Positions 1 to 8,236 of a stretch of DNA of 26,919 nt are shown here, piece by piece. The DNA comes from Ascoidea tarda (nom. inval.) (lineage: Eukaryota > Ascomycota > Saccharomycetes > Ascoideales > Ascoideaceae): positions 1 through 26,919 of the forward strand of contig JAKTTS010000186.1 in NCBI GenBank assembly GCA_030560485.1, given 5' to 3'. How positions within the stretch are numbered: position 1 is the first letter of the stretch; each line of letters starts with the position of its first letter. Under the pieces are notes generated by a model. That model was not told the DNA's origin. It did no database searches and was given only the letters and a program-made list of their open reading frames with translations. The position numbers and the translations under genes are program-made.

Positions 1-661
1 CGTTATTCTGCGCATATGACAACATCAAACACCAATGCACTGGTTCGGCTTCACGCCGTCTTGAAAGCTCCGGTCTAAAAACTGCACCTGCCGCTGTCTT
101 AAAGTCCATTCCCTGATTGAAGCAAGAATAAGAACCAACCGGGCGCATCTTGCTGTTTTGCACAAGACACTACTGCTCCGCTCACAGGTTCAGTTTCCTA
201 TCAGAGCAGAACAGACAGGTTTCTGAGCAGCGAAAAGAAAGCTAATCAGGCCAGTTGGTCTTGTTCGACGCTTGCCAGCGGATCCATGAGCCATGTTCCG
301 GTTTTAACAATGCGCTAGCCGTTACCGTAGAACCTTGGGCTGCAGCAAATTGGGCCTGGACCAATTTCCTGGACTTGGTTTCCCAGACCCTCATGGTAAT
401 CACTCTGTCACGCGCTACACACGTGCAGGAGCGAGACCGTTCCGGCGGTGTAGCGAATGCCCGCGGGGGGCCGGCATTTCGTCAGCAAATCGCAAACTGG
501 CGCAGGCCGCCCGAGCTGGTGGATCGGGAGCTGTTATAAGAGAAGTAGTGCCTCTGCTGGACACTTATAAACTACTTCATCCCCAGCTTCCTGTGCTTTC
601 AGAAACACTTCTTGTCTACACTAATCATTGTTCAGCGTATCCATCATATCTGCCCATCCAA
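1..661. other. GC-rich region upstream of SNA4
   Basis: No gene is supported here. The reading frame of SNA4 stays open upstream to about 335, but it contains no ATG before 662. The segment is much richer in G and C than the genes; the 60 bases from 421 are about 70% GC by hand count. It holds one CACGTG box at 420-425 and a TATA-like TTATAAA at about 565-571. It probably contains the promoter and leader of SNA4, and the far left may belong to a neighbour outside the window. Confidence 0.6.
420..425. promoter_or_regulatory. CACGTG E-box upstream of SNA4
   Basis: A palindromic CACGTG lies about 237 bases before the SNA4 start. Basic helix-loop-helix factors of the Pho4/Cbf1 type bind this core. 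Its use here is inferred, and a single 6-mer can occur by chance. Confidence 0.35.
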
Positions 662-1243
662 ATGTGTTGTCCTCCTCTCTGCTGCTCTGACTGCGTCCTT
701 GTGATTGTGGGTCTATTTTTCCCTCCTCTACCAGTCATGATAAGAAGAGGTATTTGCTCTGTTGACACTTTGATCAACATTGCACTCTGCTGTCTAGGTA
801 TAATTCCTGGGATTCTCCATAGTTGGTATATCATATCTCGCTACCCCCCTGATTACATCTATATTGACGAGGAACAACAATTTTACTATCCTTCTCCAAA
901 CAGATCAAACCAAAACATCGTCTACCCTTCTCCTTTACTCATCGATGTCTCTCGCCAACAATCACCACCTCATAACTGCCAACATCACCAACAACAGTTA
1001 GCCCAAAAAAACCAAAGCATTCAACCTTTGGTTTCCCACTCCACTCAAACGTACCAACCAAACCATTCTCAATCTCAATCCCAAATCCAGAATCAAAATC
1101 AAAATCAATACCAAAATCAATACCAAAATCAACCTCAACCTCAAAATCAATCAAACTATGGCTCAACTTCAAATGAAAACAACCCACAAGGTCCTCCTCC
1201 TGCTTATAATGAAGTTTTAAACGAATCTTCTGTTTACAAATAA
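662..1243 (+). CDS. SNA4: SNA4-like PMP3-family membrane protein with a PY motif
   Basis: The 193-residue protein begins MCCPPLCCSDC and has two hydrophobic segments in about the first 55 residues. The first carries FFPPLPVMIRRG and the second LGIIPGILHSWY, which is the PMP3/UPF0057 fold as seen in yeast Sna2, Sna3 and Sna4. The cysteine-rich start and a C-terminal PPPAY (PPxY at residues 179-182) fit Sna4. In S. cerevisiae Sna3 and Sna4 use such a motif to bind the ubiquitin ligase Rsp5 and are sorted to the vacuole. The middle, about residues 80-170, is a Gln/Asn-rich linker with QNQ and QYQ repeats. The ATG at 662 is the first in frame and has A at -3. The gene converges on MRPL9. Sna3 is the alternative assignment, but the double-cysteine start favours Sna4. 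Confidence 0.82.
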   Translation: MCCPPLCCSDCVLVIVGLFFPPLPVMIRRGICSVDTLINIALCCLGIIPGILHSWYIISRYPPDYIYIDEEQQFYYPSPNRSNQNIVYPSPLLIDVSRQQSPPHNCQHHQQQLAQKNQSIQPLVSHSTQTYQPNHSQSQSQIQNQNQNQYQNQYQNQPQPQNQSNYGSTSNENNPQGPPPAYNEVLNESSVYK

Positions 1244-1449
1244 AATTAATAATACATTATTGCAAAGTATTACAAAGAATTATAACATATACTCAAAACT
1301 TAAATTTTCACACATTTTAACCTAACTTATCTTGATCTCATCTATTTTACTTTAATCTCATCTATTTACTTTAGTCTTATTTAATCTAGTTTTTATTTCT
1401 TATTATTTCTTTTTTTATTTCTTTCTTACTACTCCATTTATCTATCTAT

Positions 1450-1496
<47 letters not shown>

Positions 1497-1740
1497 CTTA
1501 TTTATTTACTTATTTATTTTATATTGTCTCTTTAATTTAATGGATTTTGGTTTTTAATCTTATTTTTCTTTTTCTTTTCTAATTCCTCTCGACGCGATTT
1601 TAATAAAACTAAATTATAATAAAATCAAACTTATTATGTATGTATAATGTATATTACTTTATTTATTCACAAGTCTTTATATTCACTATTATCATTCGCC
1701 ATAAATCACTGCATATCGTATATTCTATACTCAGCTTTTT
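1244..1740. other. Convergent intergenic region between SNA4 and MRPL9
   Basis: A very AT-rich gap between two convergent genes. It should hold both 3' ends; TAATAAT and TATAAT-like signals are frequent. Apart from the tetranucleotide repeat at 1447-1519 I see no coding or RNA gene. Confidence 0.6.
1447..1519. repeat. (TATT)n microsatellite
   Basis: A tetranucleotide repeat of TATT (equivalently TTTA) runs without interruption from 1447 to about 1496. It then continues with two T-to-C changes to about 1519. It lies in the shared 3' region of SNA4 and MRPL9. Confidence 0.9.
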
Positions 1741-2610
1741 TCATACCATATGCGGATAATTAGTCTTGTAATTCTTCTTATTTGAAAGCTCCTTGATGGA
1801 ATCACGAATCTTGATATATCCTCCATCTGAACCTGGAACTCCTCCTTTAACCAATATATATCCTCTTTCGGCATTCACTTCAACAACTTGACTGTTTCGA
1901 ATTGTTCTCTGTTTACCTCCCATACGCCCAGGCATCTTCTTCCCAGGCAAAACTCTACCTGGATCTTGACACTGTCCATATGATCCACCAGTACGATGTG
2001 CTTTGGAAACACCATGAGAGGCTCCTCCTCCCCCAAATCCAAATCTCTTCATAACACCTTGAAATCCCTTTCCTCTTGTAATTCCAATCAAATCAACAAA
2101 ATCACCCGCTTTAAAATGATCTGCCTTCAATTCGCTTCCAACTGGCGCTAATCCCTTTTCATTCAACACTTGAAACTCGCAGATTTTCTTTTTAGGTGAC
2201 ACACCTGCTTTACTACAATGTCCCAACAACTGTCTAGTCACTTTTTTGACCTTTTGAATACCATACCCCAATTGAACTGCATAATATCCATCCACTTTAG
2301 CTGTCTTGTTGTGTAACACTTCAACTGCATTAATCTCTAGTAATGTACATCCTATTCTTTCTCCACTCTCAGTGAAAAAGGGTACCATCCCCCTTTTCAC
2401 CCCAATTAGCCCTGGTCTTAATGGCAATAGTTTTCTTAATCTTGCCCTTTCGGCTGAATGTTCTGGCAATCTAACCTCGTTTCTTGGTGGTGAATTGTCT
2501 GCTGCTCCAATAGCAGTTAGTGACGCTCCATGGCGAATAAACGTCGATATCACCGGCACACTCTTGCTATTCAAAAGTAAAGGCCGCCAAACACTTATAT
2601 TCATCATCAT
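1741..2610 (-). CDS. MRPL9: Mitochondrial large-subunit ribosomal protein uL3m
   Basis: This 289-residue protein belongs to the bacterial L3 family and acts in the large subunit of the mitochondrial ribosome. It shows the L3 core GLIGVKRGMVPFF, then DFVDLIGITRGKGFQGVMKR with the family signature, then the glycine-rich GGGGASHGVSKAHRTGGS and PGKKMPGRMGG segments. The first 40 or so residues are basic and hydroxylated without a bacterial counterpart, as expected for a mitochondrial presequence. The frame is open to 2622, but the first ATGs are three in a row at 2610, 2607 and 2604, so I start at 2610. MRPL6 follows in the same direction upstream on the minus strand. No in-frame CTG codon was seen. 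Confidence 0.96.
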   Translation of the reverse strand: MMMNISVWRPLLLNSKSVPVISTFIRHGASLTAIGAADNSPPRNEVRLPEHSAERARLRKLLPLRPGLIGVKRGMVPFFTESGERIGCTLLEINAVEVLHNKTAKVDGYYAVQLGYGIQKVKKVTRQLLGHCSKAGVSPKKKICEFQVLNEKGLAPVGSELKADHFKAGDFVDLIGITRGKGFQGVMKRFGFGGGGASHGVSKAHRTGGSYGQCQDPGRVLPGKKMPGRMGGKQRTIRNSQVVEVNAERGYILVKGGVPGSDGGYIKIRDSIKELSNKKNYKTNYPHMV

Positions 2611-2728
2611 ATCAATCAGCAAAGAAAAAAAAAAAGCGAATCAAAAAAAGGCCTTTGCTTATATATACCTCTTTGATATCACTTTTCAAAAGTCTCTTCC
2701 AATTATCTTCTGAAAAATCCTTCCAAGA

Positions 2729-2736
2729 TCACGTGA
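2729..2736. promoter_or_regulatory. TCACGTGA palindrome upstream of MRPL9
   Basis: The 8-base palindrome lies about 120 bases before the MRPL9 start, inside the roughly 330-base gap to MRPL6. With the preceding GA it matches the RTCACRTGA consensus of Cbf1. Cbf1-type sites are known near respiratory and ribosomal genes in several yeasts. Its role here is inferred. Confidence 0.5.
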
Positions 2737-2940
2737 AAACTACTTTTTCTTATGCTCGAAAAAAAACACAGCATCTCTCTCAGTAACGAAATTAAAAAAT
2801 AACATTAATGATGATGAGTATTTATATACAATTATAAAGGAGTTTATGAGTATTTACGAATAGAAATTAATAAACAAAAGTTTGGCAAAGAAAAAAAAAA
2901 GTAACCATAAAAACAAATAGATAACAAATATCTGCTTTTC

Positions 2941-3636
2941 TCATTTGATTTTTTTATCTTTGAGTTTAATAGTTTCATCATCAATATAAATACCTTTACC
3001 TTTATATGGCTCTGGAGGACGAATTCGACGCAAATTGCCAGCAAACAATTTGACCTGTTGTTTATCAATGCCCTCGATGATAACTGTAGTTGGAACTGGT
3101 GATGAAACTTGTAATCCTGCAGGAACTGGTAATCCTTTCAAAACACAAAACCCAACTTTCAATCCAACAAACTTACTTCCATCTGGTCTGTCTTCAATAT
3201 GAGCCCTATAACCAGTACCCACCAATCTCAATATGCACAAATGTCCCTCTGTCACTCCAATGACATCGTTGTTTATTCTTGAACGAATTGTACCCCACAT
3301 GGATTTTTGGATCTTTTTGGTAGGATCTTCAACCAGTACTGTCAATTTTTCGTTTTCTAGTTTCGTTTGAATATGATCTGGTATCACCAATCTTTGTGTT
3401 CCCTTAGGCCCTGTAACAAAAACTTCTCTTGAAAAATATACCCTGTCTCTTCCCTTTACTACACGTTTAGGATGCTTTAAATTTTGTATTTCAAATTGAA
3501 CTTCTGGTGGAAGAATAATCGGTTGAGACCCAATATGAGATCTCGCAAAACTGGTCTGCGAGAAAAGTCTCTTGGAAAACCCCAAAGCAATGTTTCTACC
3601 ATTACAAATATTAACAGCAAAAGCAGCAAAAAACAT
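2941..3636 (-). CDS. MRPL6: Mitochondrial large-subunit ribosomal protein uL6m
   Basis: The 231-residue protein is a mitochondrial L6 with both L6 domains. Visible landmarks are VFVTGPKGTQRLVIP, then KSMWGTIRSRINNDVIGVTEG, LRLVGTGYRA, and near the end PEPYKGKGIY, which matches the L6 family signature. The first 35 residues (MFFAAFAVNICNGRNI onward) are hydrophobic and basic without acidic residues, as in an import sequence. It is divergent from IMP3, with 256 bases between the starts, and sits head-to-tail with MRPL9. One CTG codon lies at 3334-3336 (codon 101, in KLTV-x-VEDP), a useful place to test how CUG is read. Confidence 0.97.
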   Translation of the reverse strand: MFFAAFAVNICNGRNIALGFSKRLFSQTSFARSHIGSQPIILPPEVQFEIQNLKHPKRVVKGRDRVYFSREVFVTGPKGTQRLVIPDHIQTKLENEKLTVLVEDPTKKIQKSMWGTIRSRINNDVIGVTEGHLCILRLVGTGYRAHIEDRPDGSKFVGLKVGFCVLKGLPVPAGLQVSSPVPTTVIIEGIDKQQVKLFAGNLRRIRPPEPYKGKGIYIDDETIKLKDKKIK

Positions 3637-3892
3637 GTTCTAATCAAACTGGCTCGAGACTCTCAAACTGTGTCTCTTCCTTCATTTTTATTTGTTCTCT
3701 TCAATCTTTCAGCTTCAAAACGAAGGCGGCCGGGTAATTTTCAATTTCAATTTTAAAGTTTTACTTTTCACTTCTAATTTTTTTTTGATCTTTTTTTTGA
3801 TTTCAACAAATTCAATAAAATACATAACCAATACAAGTTAAATCACTGTTTTTTTTCATCACACATATACTGCAAAGCAATAATCATCGAAA
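3637..3892. promoter_or_regulatory. Divergent MRPL6/IMP3 promoter with a Reb1-like site
   Basis: These 256 bases drive two ribosome-related genes in opposite directions. CGGGTAA at 3731-3737 is the reverse complement of TTACCCG, the Reb1 core, and sits in the middle of a short GC-rich patch (GGCGGCCGGG). Three AATTTT hexamers lie at 3736-3741, 3749-3754 and 3776-3781. AATTTT has been described as a shared element of rRNA-processing and mitochondrial ribosomal genes in Candida albicans, but it is also common by chance in AT-rich DNA. Confidence 0.5.
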
Positions 3893-4444
3893 ATGGTTAG
3901 AAAGCTCAAATATCACGAACAAAAACTTTTGAAGAGAACCGATTTTCTCTCCTGGAAGCAGGATAAGGGCCATCGTGACACTCAAGTTATGAGAACATAT
4001 CACATACAAAACAGAGAAGACTATCATAAATATAACAAAGTATGTGGTGATATAAGAAAATTGGCTCACCATCTTTCCTTATTGCCCTCTGATGATCCGG
4101 TGAGAATAAAACATGAACAGCTATTAATAGAAAAACTATATGCAATGGGGGTAATAGCGACAAAATCAAAAATTTCTGATTTGGAGAATAAAATAACTGT
4201 TTCTGCAATGGCTAGAAGAAGAATTCCTGTTGTGATGACAAGATTAAAGATGGCTGAAAATTTAAAAGACGCAACCACTTTTATTGAGCAAGGTCATGTC
4301 AGAGTGGGTCCTAACGTTATAACTGATCCTGCTTATTTGGTGACAAGAACCATGGAAGACTATCTTACTTGGGTCAATACAAGTAAAATTCGTCGCAATT
4401 TACTTAACTTCAAAAACCAATTGGATGATTTTGAATTTTCTTAA
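3893..4444 (+). CDS. IMP3: U3 snoRNP protein Imp3
   Basis: The 183 residues equal the usual length of Imp3, a subunit of the Mpp10-Imp3-Imp4 complex of the small-subunit processome. It promotes pairing of U3 snoRNA with pre-rRNA in the nucleolus. The N-terminus MVRKLKYHEQKLLKRTDFL and the segment WKQDKGHRDTQVMRTYHIQ are characteristic. An S4 RNA-binding domain spans about residues 105-175, with RRRIPVVMTRLKM and FIEQGHVRVGPNVI. The start follows AAA and is the only sensible ATG. Its neighbours MRPL6 and SKG6 are the same as in S. cerevisiae. No CTG codon was found. Confidence 0.98.
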   Translation: MVRKLKYHEQKLLKRTDFLSWKQDKGHRDTQVMRTYHIQNREDYHKYNKVCGDIRKLAHHLSLLPSDDPVRIKHEQLLIEKLYAMGVIATKSKISDLENKITVSAMARRRIPVVMTRLKMAENLKDATTFIEQGHVRVGPNVITDPAYLVTRTMEDYLTWVNTSKIRRNLLNFKNQLDDFEFS

Positions 4445-4983
4445 ATTCACAAAGGGTTTTATTTGTCATTTCAAAATCAGTTTATTACTAAATTTTTTAT
4501 TGGATTTATTTATTTAAGGTACTATATAACATAAATCTACTTTTTAGTGAATTTTTTTTTAAAAAATCTAACAAAGTAAAACAAAAAAAAACAATAAAAA
4601 ACAGTAAAATAAGAAATAATAAAAGAGTAAAAGAGTAAAAGAATAAAATTGACAAAACAAAAAGAAGAATCCTAGAATTAAAACAAGAAATGAATGAAAG
4701 GAAAAAATTATGATCTAGAAATACCATTACAAGTTAATTTTTAAAGAAAAACAACTAGTAATAAATGCCAACTTTTCTAAACAGCGATAAATAAAATTTC
4801 TTTCAGAAACATAAAAAAACACACAAAATTCAAAAAATAAATGCATAATATATAATAAAGAAGCAAATAATTTCAAGCAACTAAAAAGGATAAAAAGATA
4901 ATTATTAATACCATCTAAAATTGGATATGGGATACTGAAACTGTAAATATAAAAAATAAAATAAAATAAAAAAGTTGGATTAA
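4445..4983. other. Convergent intergenic region between IMP3 and SKG6
   Basis: This stretch is AT-rich with long A-runs and imperfect repeats of AGTAAAAG around 4627-4650. It should contain the 3' ends of IMP3 and SKG6. I see no gene or structured element. Confidence 0.6.
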
Positions 4984-7431
4984 TCAAAAATTAGAATTCA
5001 TCAATTCATTCCTTAGATTTCTATCATTCATTTTTTTTTTTTTTGGATTTCCAGATGGTAAACTACCAGGAATATTTGCAGCGACTTCGTTTTCATTTAT
5101 ATTTGCCATTTTTTTCCCATTAGTAACTGTGCCAGCAGGTTTATACTTTTTTGAAGTACCAAATTCAGTGGTATTAAACATAACCACACTTGATCTGCTA
5201 ACTTGGGAAGCTGATAAACTTCCACCATTTTCCTGACTAGCAGTACTTGTTGAAGTATTAATACTTGTACTGGAGACATTAGGAAAATGGCTAAGACTTG
5301 GTGATGCACTTCCAATTCTTGGGGATTTTTGAGACCACACATCAGAATGATCTATTGGAACGAAAGGTTTTAAAGCCAAATTATTTGGGTTTGGGGTTCC
5401 TTTTACCTTGACAACTGCCTGAAACTCTGTGAATGTCGAAGAGGCAGATTCTTTTAAATTAGACGCCGAGGGTAATTTTTTTAAAGGTTGTAAAGGTTTT
5501 AAAGGTTTAAGAATAGGCTTGGATGGCTTAGTAGAGGCAAAATTCTGTTGATGTGGTTGAGGACTAGTTTGATATGGATTTGCTACTGGAGGATAAGGGA
5601 GATATTGTGAAGATGGATTTGAATTGATGGGTGGAGTGTAGGAATTGTCAGTGGGTCTGCTATTATCTTGATTAGGTAAATATTGTTGTTCTGGCACTAA
5701 TTGGTTTAAATATTGGTTTTCTGAGTAATTTTGAAGTTGCGGGCTATATTGGTAATCGTTGGCATCTTGTAGCTGTTGCTGGTGGGATTGATCTTGTTGT
5801 TGATATTGGTATTGATAAGAGGGATCATTATTTGTGTTATATGGGGGATAAGACTGTGGGATTTGATGGATTTGATGGATTTGATGGATTTGATGGATTT
5901 GATCGTTTATTTTGTTATTCATAACATTTGATTGGTGGATTTGAACATCAGGTGGAATAGGGATTGGGTTTTGATCAAGGTTGTGGTTATTGGGATGGTT
6001 TTGGCTTTTTATGGAGTTTTGTCTATCAAAATAGATATTATAAACACTTTTAAGTCTTTTGAATTTTTCCTTTTCTTCTTCAGTTAGAGAAGGGTCGTTT
6101 AGGTTTATCTGGTTATATTTTTCAGGATCATAGTCATCGGGAATGTTAATTTTGACAGATTTTTTGATTTTAGGTTTTGAATCGGTTTCATTTTGAATTT
6201 CATTTTGGGGTTCATTATTGTAATCGTCGTTTGGATAATTGGTAGTGGTTATAGAATTAGAAGATAGATCTTCTTGGATGTTTCTAGGTGTTTCTAGTAA
6301 GATCTCTTCAAATGGATTTGATTTATTATTGTGATTTAAAGTAAGTGAGTCATTAATTTTGTGGCGAGTGAAGTTATTATCATTGTAGTTTCGGAACTTG
6401 TTGTTATGAATTGAGATGGAACCTGTATCTGAAGATGAGTCAACGGCGGTGTTGGAGCTTTGAGTTGATAATTTACTTTGACTGTTCTTATTATGGGAGA
6501 GGTTTCTTTCGTTGTGGTTTAAATTGATTTTTTTGTTTTTAATATCGCTACTTGAAACGGATTGTTTTAGAGTGGAAGGAGAATGAGATGAAGTTGATAT
6601 TGAGTTTGCGAGGGAGACTGGATTTGAATTTCTTGAAGAAGGGTTTAGCAAGTTTGTTTGAGAGTTTAAAGGGCTAAGTGATTTGAAGTTGGAGAAGGAA
6701 GAGTTTCTGCTATTGGCATTAAAACCAGGACTCAAAGTTGGAGAGTTATCGTAAGCAGAATAGTGAGTACCTAGAGCCTTAGCGTATTCGTCTAAGTAGA
6801 CTCTTGAATCAGATAAACCAGATTCAGGTAATATGACAGTGTCATATTTGAAGGTATGAATGGAGGCATTATCGTTGAAGGATGTGTTTATGTTTAGCTT
6901 CCTTGGGTTGATATTTAATTCGTCAGACAGCGGATTTGGATTTGGATTTGAATTTGGATTTGAATTTGGATTTGGGTTCAAATTCTTTTTATCGTTGTGG
7001 AGATTGCTTATGGCATTATTCATATTAATCTGCGAATTTCTTCTCAGATGAAGATTTGGGTCAGAGGGATAATCCGGCAAATTTGTGACATCGTCGTTAG
7101 CAAAATCAGGGTCTTCAAGAAACTCTTTTTCTTCCTTTTTATTTTTCTGTAGATTTTTGATTAAAAAGAAACCCAAGAAGGCAATAATAAGAAAAATGGG
7201 AATACCAACAGCCAAACCGACAGTCAAGCCTGTAGTATCAGAAGGAACTTCGCACTGTTGGGAATTAGCATTCTTGTCAGAACAAGAGCTGTCATCGTCA
7301 TCGTCATCGTCTTTGGCTCGTTTAATCAAGTGGTGTATTACAACTGGATCGAGAAGGTCATTGTAAAAATTTGAAAGTGGGAAGTCAAAGTTTTTTCTGC
7401 GATGTAGAAGCTCCAATATACCACCAGGCAT
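4984..7431 (-). CDS. SKG6: Skg6/Tos2-family single-pass polarity protein
   Basis: The 815-residue protein has a short extracellular head with seven aspartates (41-47) and two cysteines (C50, C60), one membrane helix at about 71-93 (GLAVGIPIFLIIAFLGFFL), then KNKKEEKEFLEDPDF and a very long low-complexity tail. The layout matches the Skg6 transmembrane family, whose S. cerevisiae members Skg6 and Tos2 sit at the bud tip, bud neck and cell periphery. DEYAKALGTHYSAYD near residues 211-226 resembles a conserved Skg6/Tos2 segment. The tail is rich in Asn, Ser, Gln and Pro, with NPNS and QIHQ repeats. Gene order (MRPL6, IMP3, then this gene; MRPL9 nearby) supports the call. There is one CTG codon, at 6928-6930, in disordered sequence. 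A single gene here stands for both SKG6 and TOS2. Confidence 0.87.
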   Translation of the reverse strand: MPGGILELLHRRKNFDFPLSNFYNDLLDPVVIHHLIKRAKDDDDDDDSSCSDKNANSQQCEVPSDTTGLTVGLAVGIPIFLIIAFLGFFLIKNLQKNKKEEKEFLEDPDFANDDVTNLPDYPSDPNLHLRRNSQINMNNAISNLHNDKKNLNPNPNSNPNSNPNPNPLSDELNINPRKLNINTSFNDNASIHTFKYDTVILPESGLSDSRVYLDEYAKALGTHYSAYDNSPTLSPGFNANSRNSSFSNFKSLSPLNSQTNLLNPSSRNSNPVSLANSISTSSHSPSTLKQSVSSSDIKNKKINLNHNERNLSHNKNSQSKLSTQSSNTAVDSSSDTGSISIHNNKFRNYNDNNFTRHKINDSLTLNHNNKSNPFEEILLETPRNIQEDLSSNSITTTNYPNDDYNNEPQNEIQNETDSKPKIKKSVKINIPDDYDPEKYNQINLNDPSLTEEEKEKFKRLKSVYNIYFDRQNSIKSQNHPNNHNLDQNPIPIPPDVQIHQSNVMNNKINDQIHQIHQIHQIHQIPQSYPPYNTNNDPSYQYQYQQQDQSHQQQLQDANDYQYSPQLQNYSENQYLNQLVPEQQYLPNQDNSRPTDNSYTPPINSNPSSQYLPYPPVANPYQTSPQPHQQNFASTKPSKPILKPLKPLQPLKKLPSASNLKESASSTFTEFQAVVKVKGTPNPNNLALKPFVPIDHSDVWSQKSPRIGSASPSLSHFPNVSSTSINTSTSTASQENGGSLSASQVSRSSVVMFNTTEFGTSKKYKPAGTVTNGKKMANINENEVAANIPGSLPSGNPKKKKMNDRNLRNELMNSNF
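5859..5903. repeat. Five 9-bp repeats inside SKG6
   Basis: GGATTTGAT is repeated five times without change. On the coding strand it gives a run of Gln-Ile-His. It is a coding minisatellite likely to vary in length between strains. Confidence 0.9.
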
Positions 7432-7748
7432 CTTGCAATATTGACTGTGTAACAGACAGTAAATAGAAATTCCAGGAACCTTAAGACAGATTGGAAGAAT
7501 TGAAGAAGGTTGAGTATTGTGTATTGAATAAGAAAAGTATCTAACCAGTTTTTCTTGGAAAAAAGCAGAGGGCTGTCACAAAAAATGGCAAACAAAAAGA
7601 TGGAAAGAGAAGTGACAGACAGAGCTGAGACAAAAGATGGTAAGGGAATAACAAGCAGCAAAAAAGAGCCCAGCAGAAATCTGGCTGCAGCAGTTATAAG
7701 AGGCCTGGAAGAGAAAACCAGCCCTGGGCCAGAAGCAGCCAGCGCCCT

Positions 7749-7794
7749 CTGCTGCCTGTGGCGGTGCTGCTGCCTGTGGTGGTTCTGCTGCCGG
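7749..7794. repeat. 18-bp tandem repeat, about 2.5 copies
   Basis: Copies begin CTGCTGCCTGTGG at 7749 and 7767, with a partial third copy at 7785. They differ at three or fewer bases. They lie in the GC-rich upstream region of SKG6. Confidence 0.85.
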
Positions 7795-8067
7795 AAGCTC
7801 TGCAGGTTTACAGTTGCCTTTCTCATTCTTCTGCTCGACCAGAATTTGGCTGATAGAGGCATCGCGCTTATCAGTGTGTTTCACCACATCGCTCTGTCAC
7901 ACACCACCTCCGATCTAGACCCTCGCTCTCCAGGCCCTCGTCTCTGCTCTTTTGTACCGCTGTCTATTGTGTTTTTTGTGGCCCGTCCCCCATCTTTTCT
8001 AACAAGCTGCTCCGTTCCCTTCTATTTATAAACCACTCCTTCGCGGACTTGTTTGGTTCCCGCCCAT

Positions 8068-8165
8068 ATGCCGAGCGCCGCACTAGTTTTGCTGCACTGC
8101 GTACATACACGCAGATATGCAGTGCGCTTGCTGTCAGATGCGGCTATGTACGCATATCTCGGTAT
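8068..8165. other. Palindrome-rich, potentially structured segment
   Basis: Several inverted repeats can be traced by eye. ATGCCGAG (8068-8075) pairs with CTCGGTAT (8158-8165) with one G-U. TGCGTACATA (8098-8107) is perfectly complementary to TATGTACGCA (8145-8154). GCACTGCGTA (8094-8103) pairs with TATGCAGTGC (8116-8125) with one G-U, as an alternative hairpin. The outer pair encloses the others. This could be a non-coding RNA, a 3' UTR or terminator structure of the 8237-9931 gene, or a palindromic protein-binding region. I do not recognise a known RNA family. Confidence 0.4.
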
Positions 8166-8236
8166 TTGCGTTTGACGTCTCTATTGCTGGGTGTACACAG
8201 ATCTGCACCGAACATGCCTGCCAGAACAACAATAGA

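Larger units (their letters stand above)
7432..8236. other. GC-rich gap upstream of SKG6
   Basis: This 805-base gap lies between the SKG6 start and the 3' end of the next minus-strand gene, so it should hold the SKG6 promoter and leader. From about 7660 to 8230 it is GC-rich; the 60 bases from 7741 are about 68% GC by hand count. Several long open frames cross it, but none shows a conserved protein, and the longest plus-strand ones lack an ATG start. It contains an 18-bp repeat (7749-7794) and a palindrome-rich block (8063-8210). Confidence 0.6.

Noticed and set aside
335-661. Upstream in-frame extension of SNA4
   Set aside because: It begins with TTG, contains no ATG, and has no resemblance to the family N-terminus; the ATG at 662 gives the expected MCC start.
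939-1187. Minus-strand frame of 82 codons opposite SNA4
   Set aside because: It is the shadow of the Gln/Asn repeat region of SNA4 and has no independent support.
7338-7862. Minus-strand open frame of 174 codons overlapping the SKG6 start
   Set aside because: It has an ATG, but its sequence is low complexity and hydrophobic, and it overlaps the well-supported SKG6 start in another frame. It lies partly in a GC island, where stops are rare.
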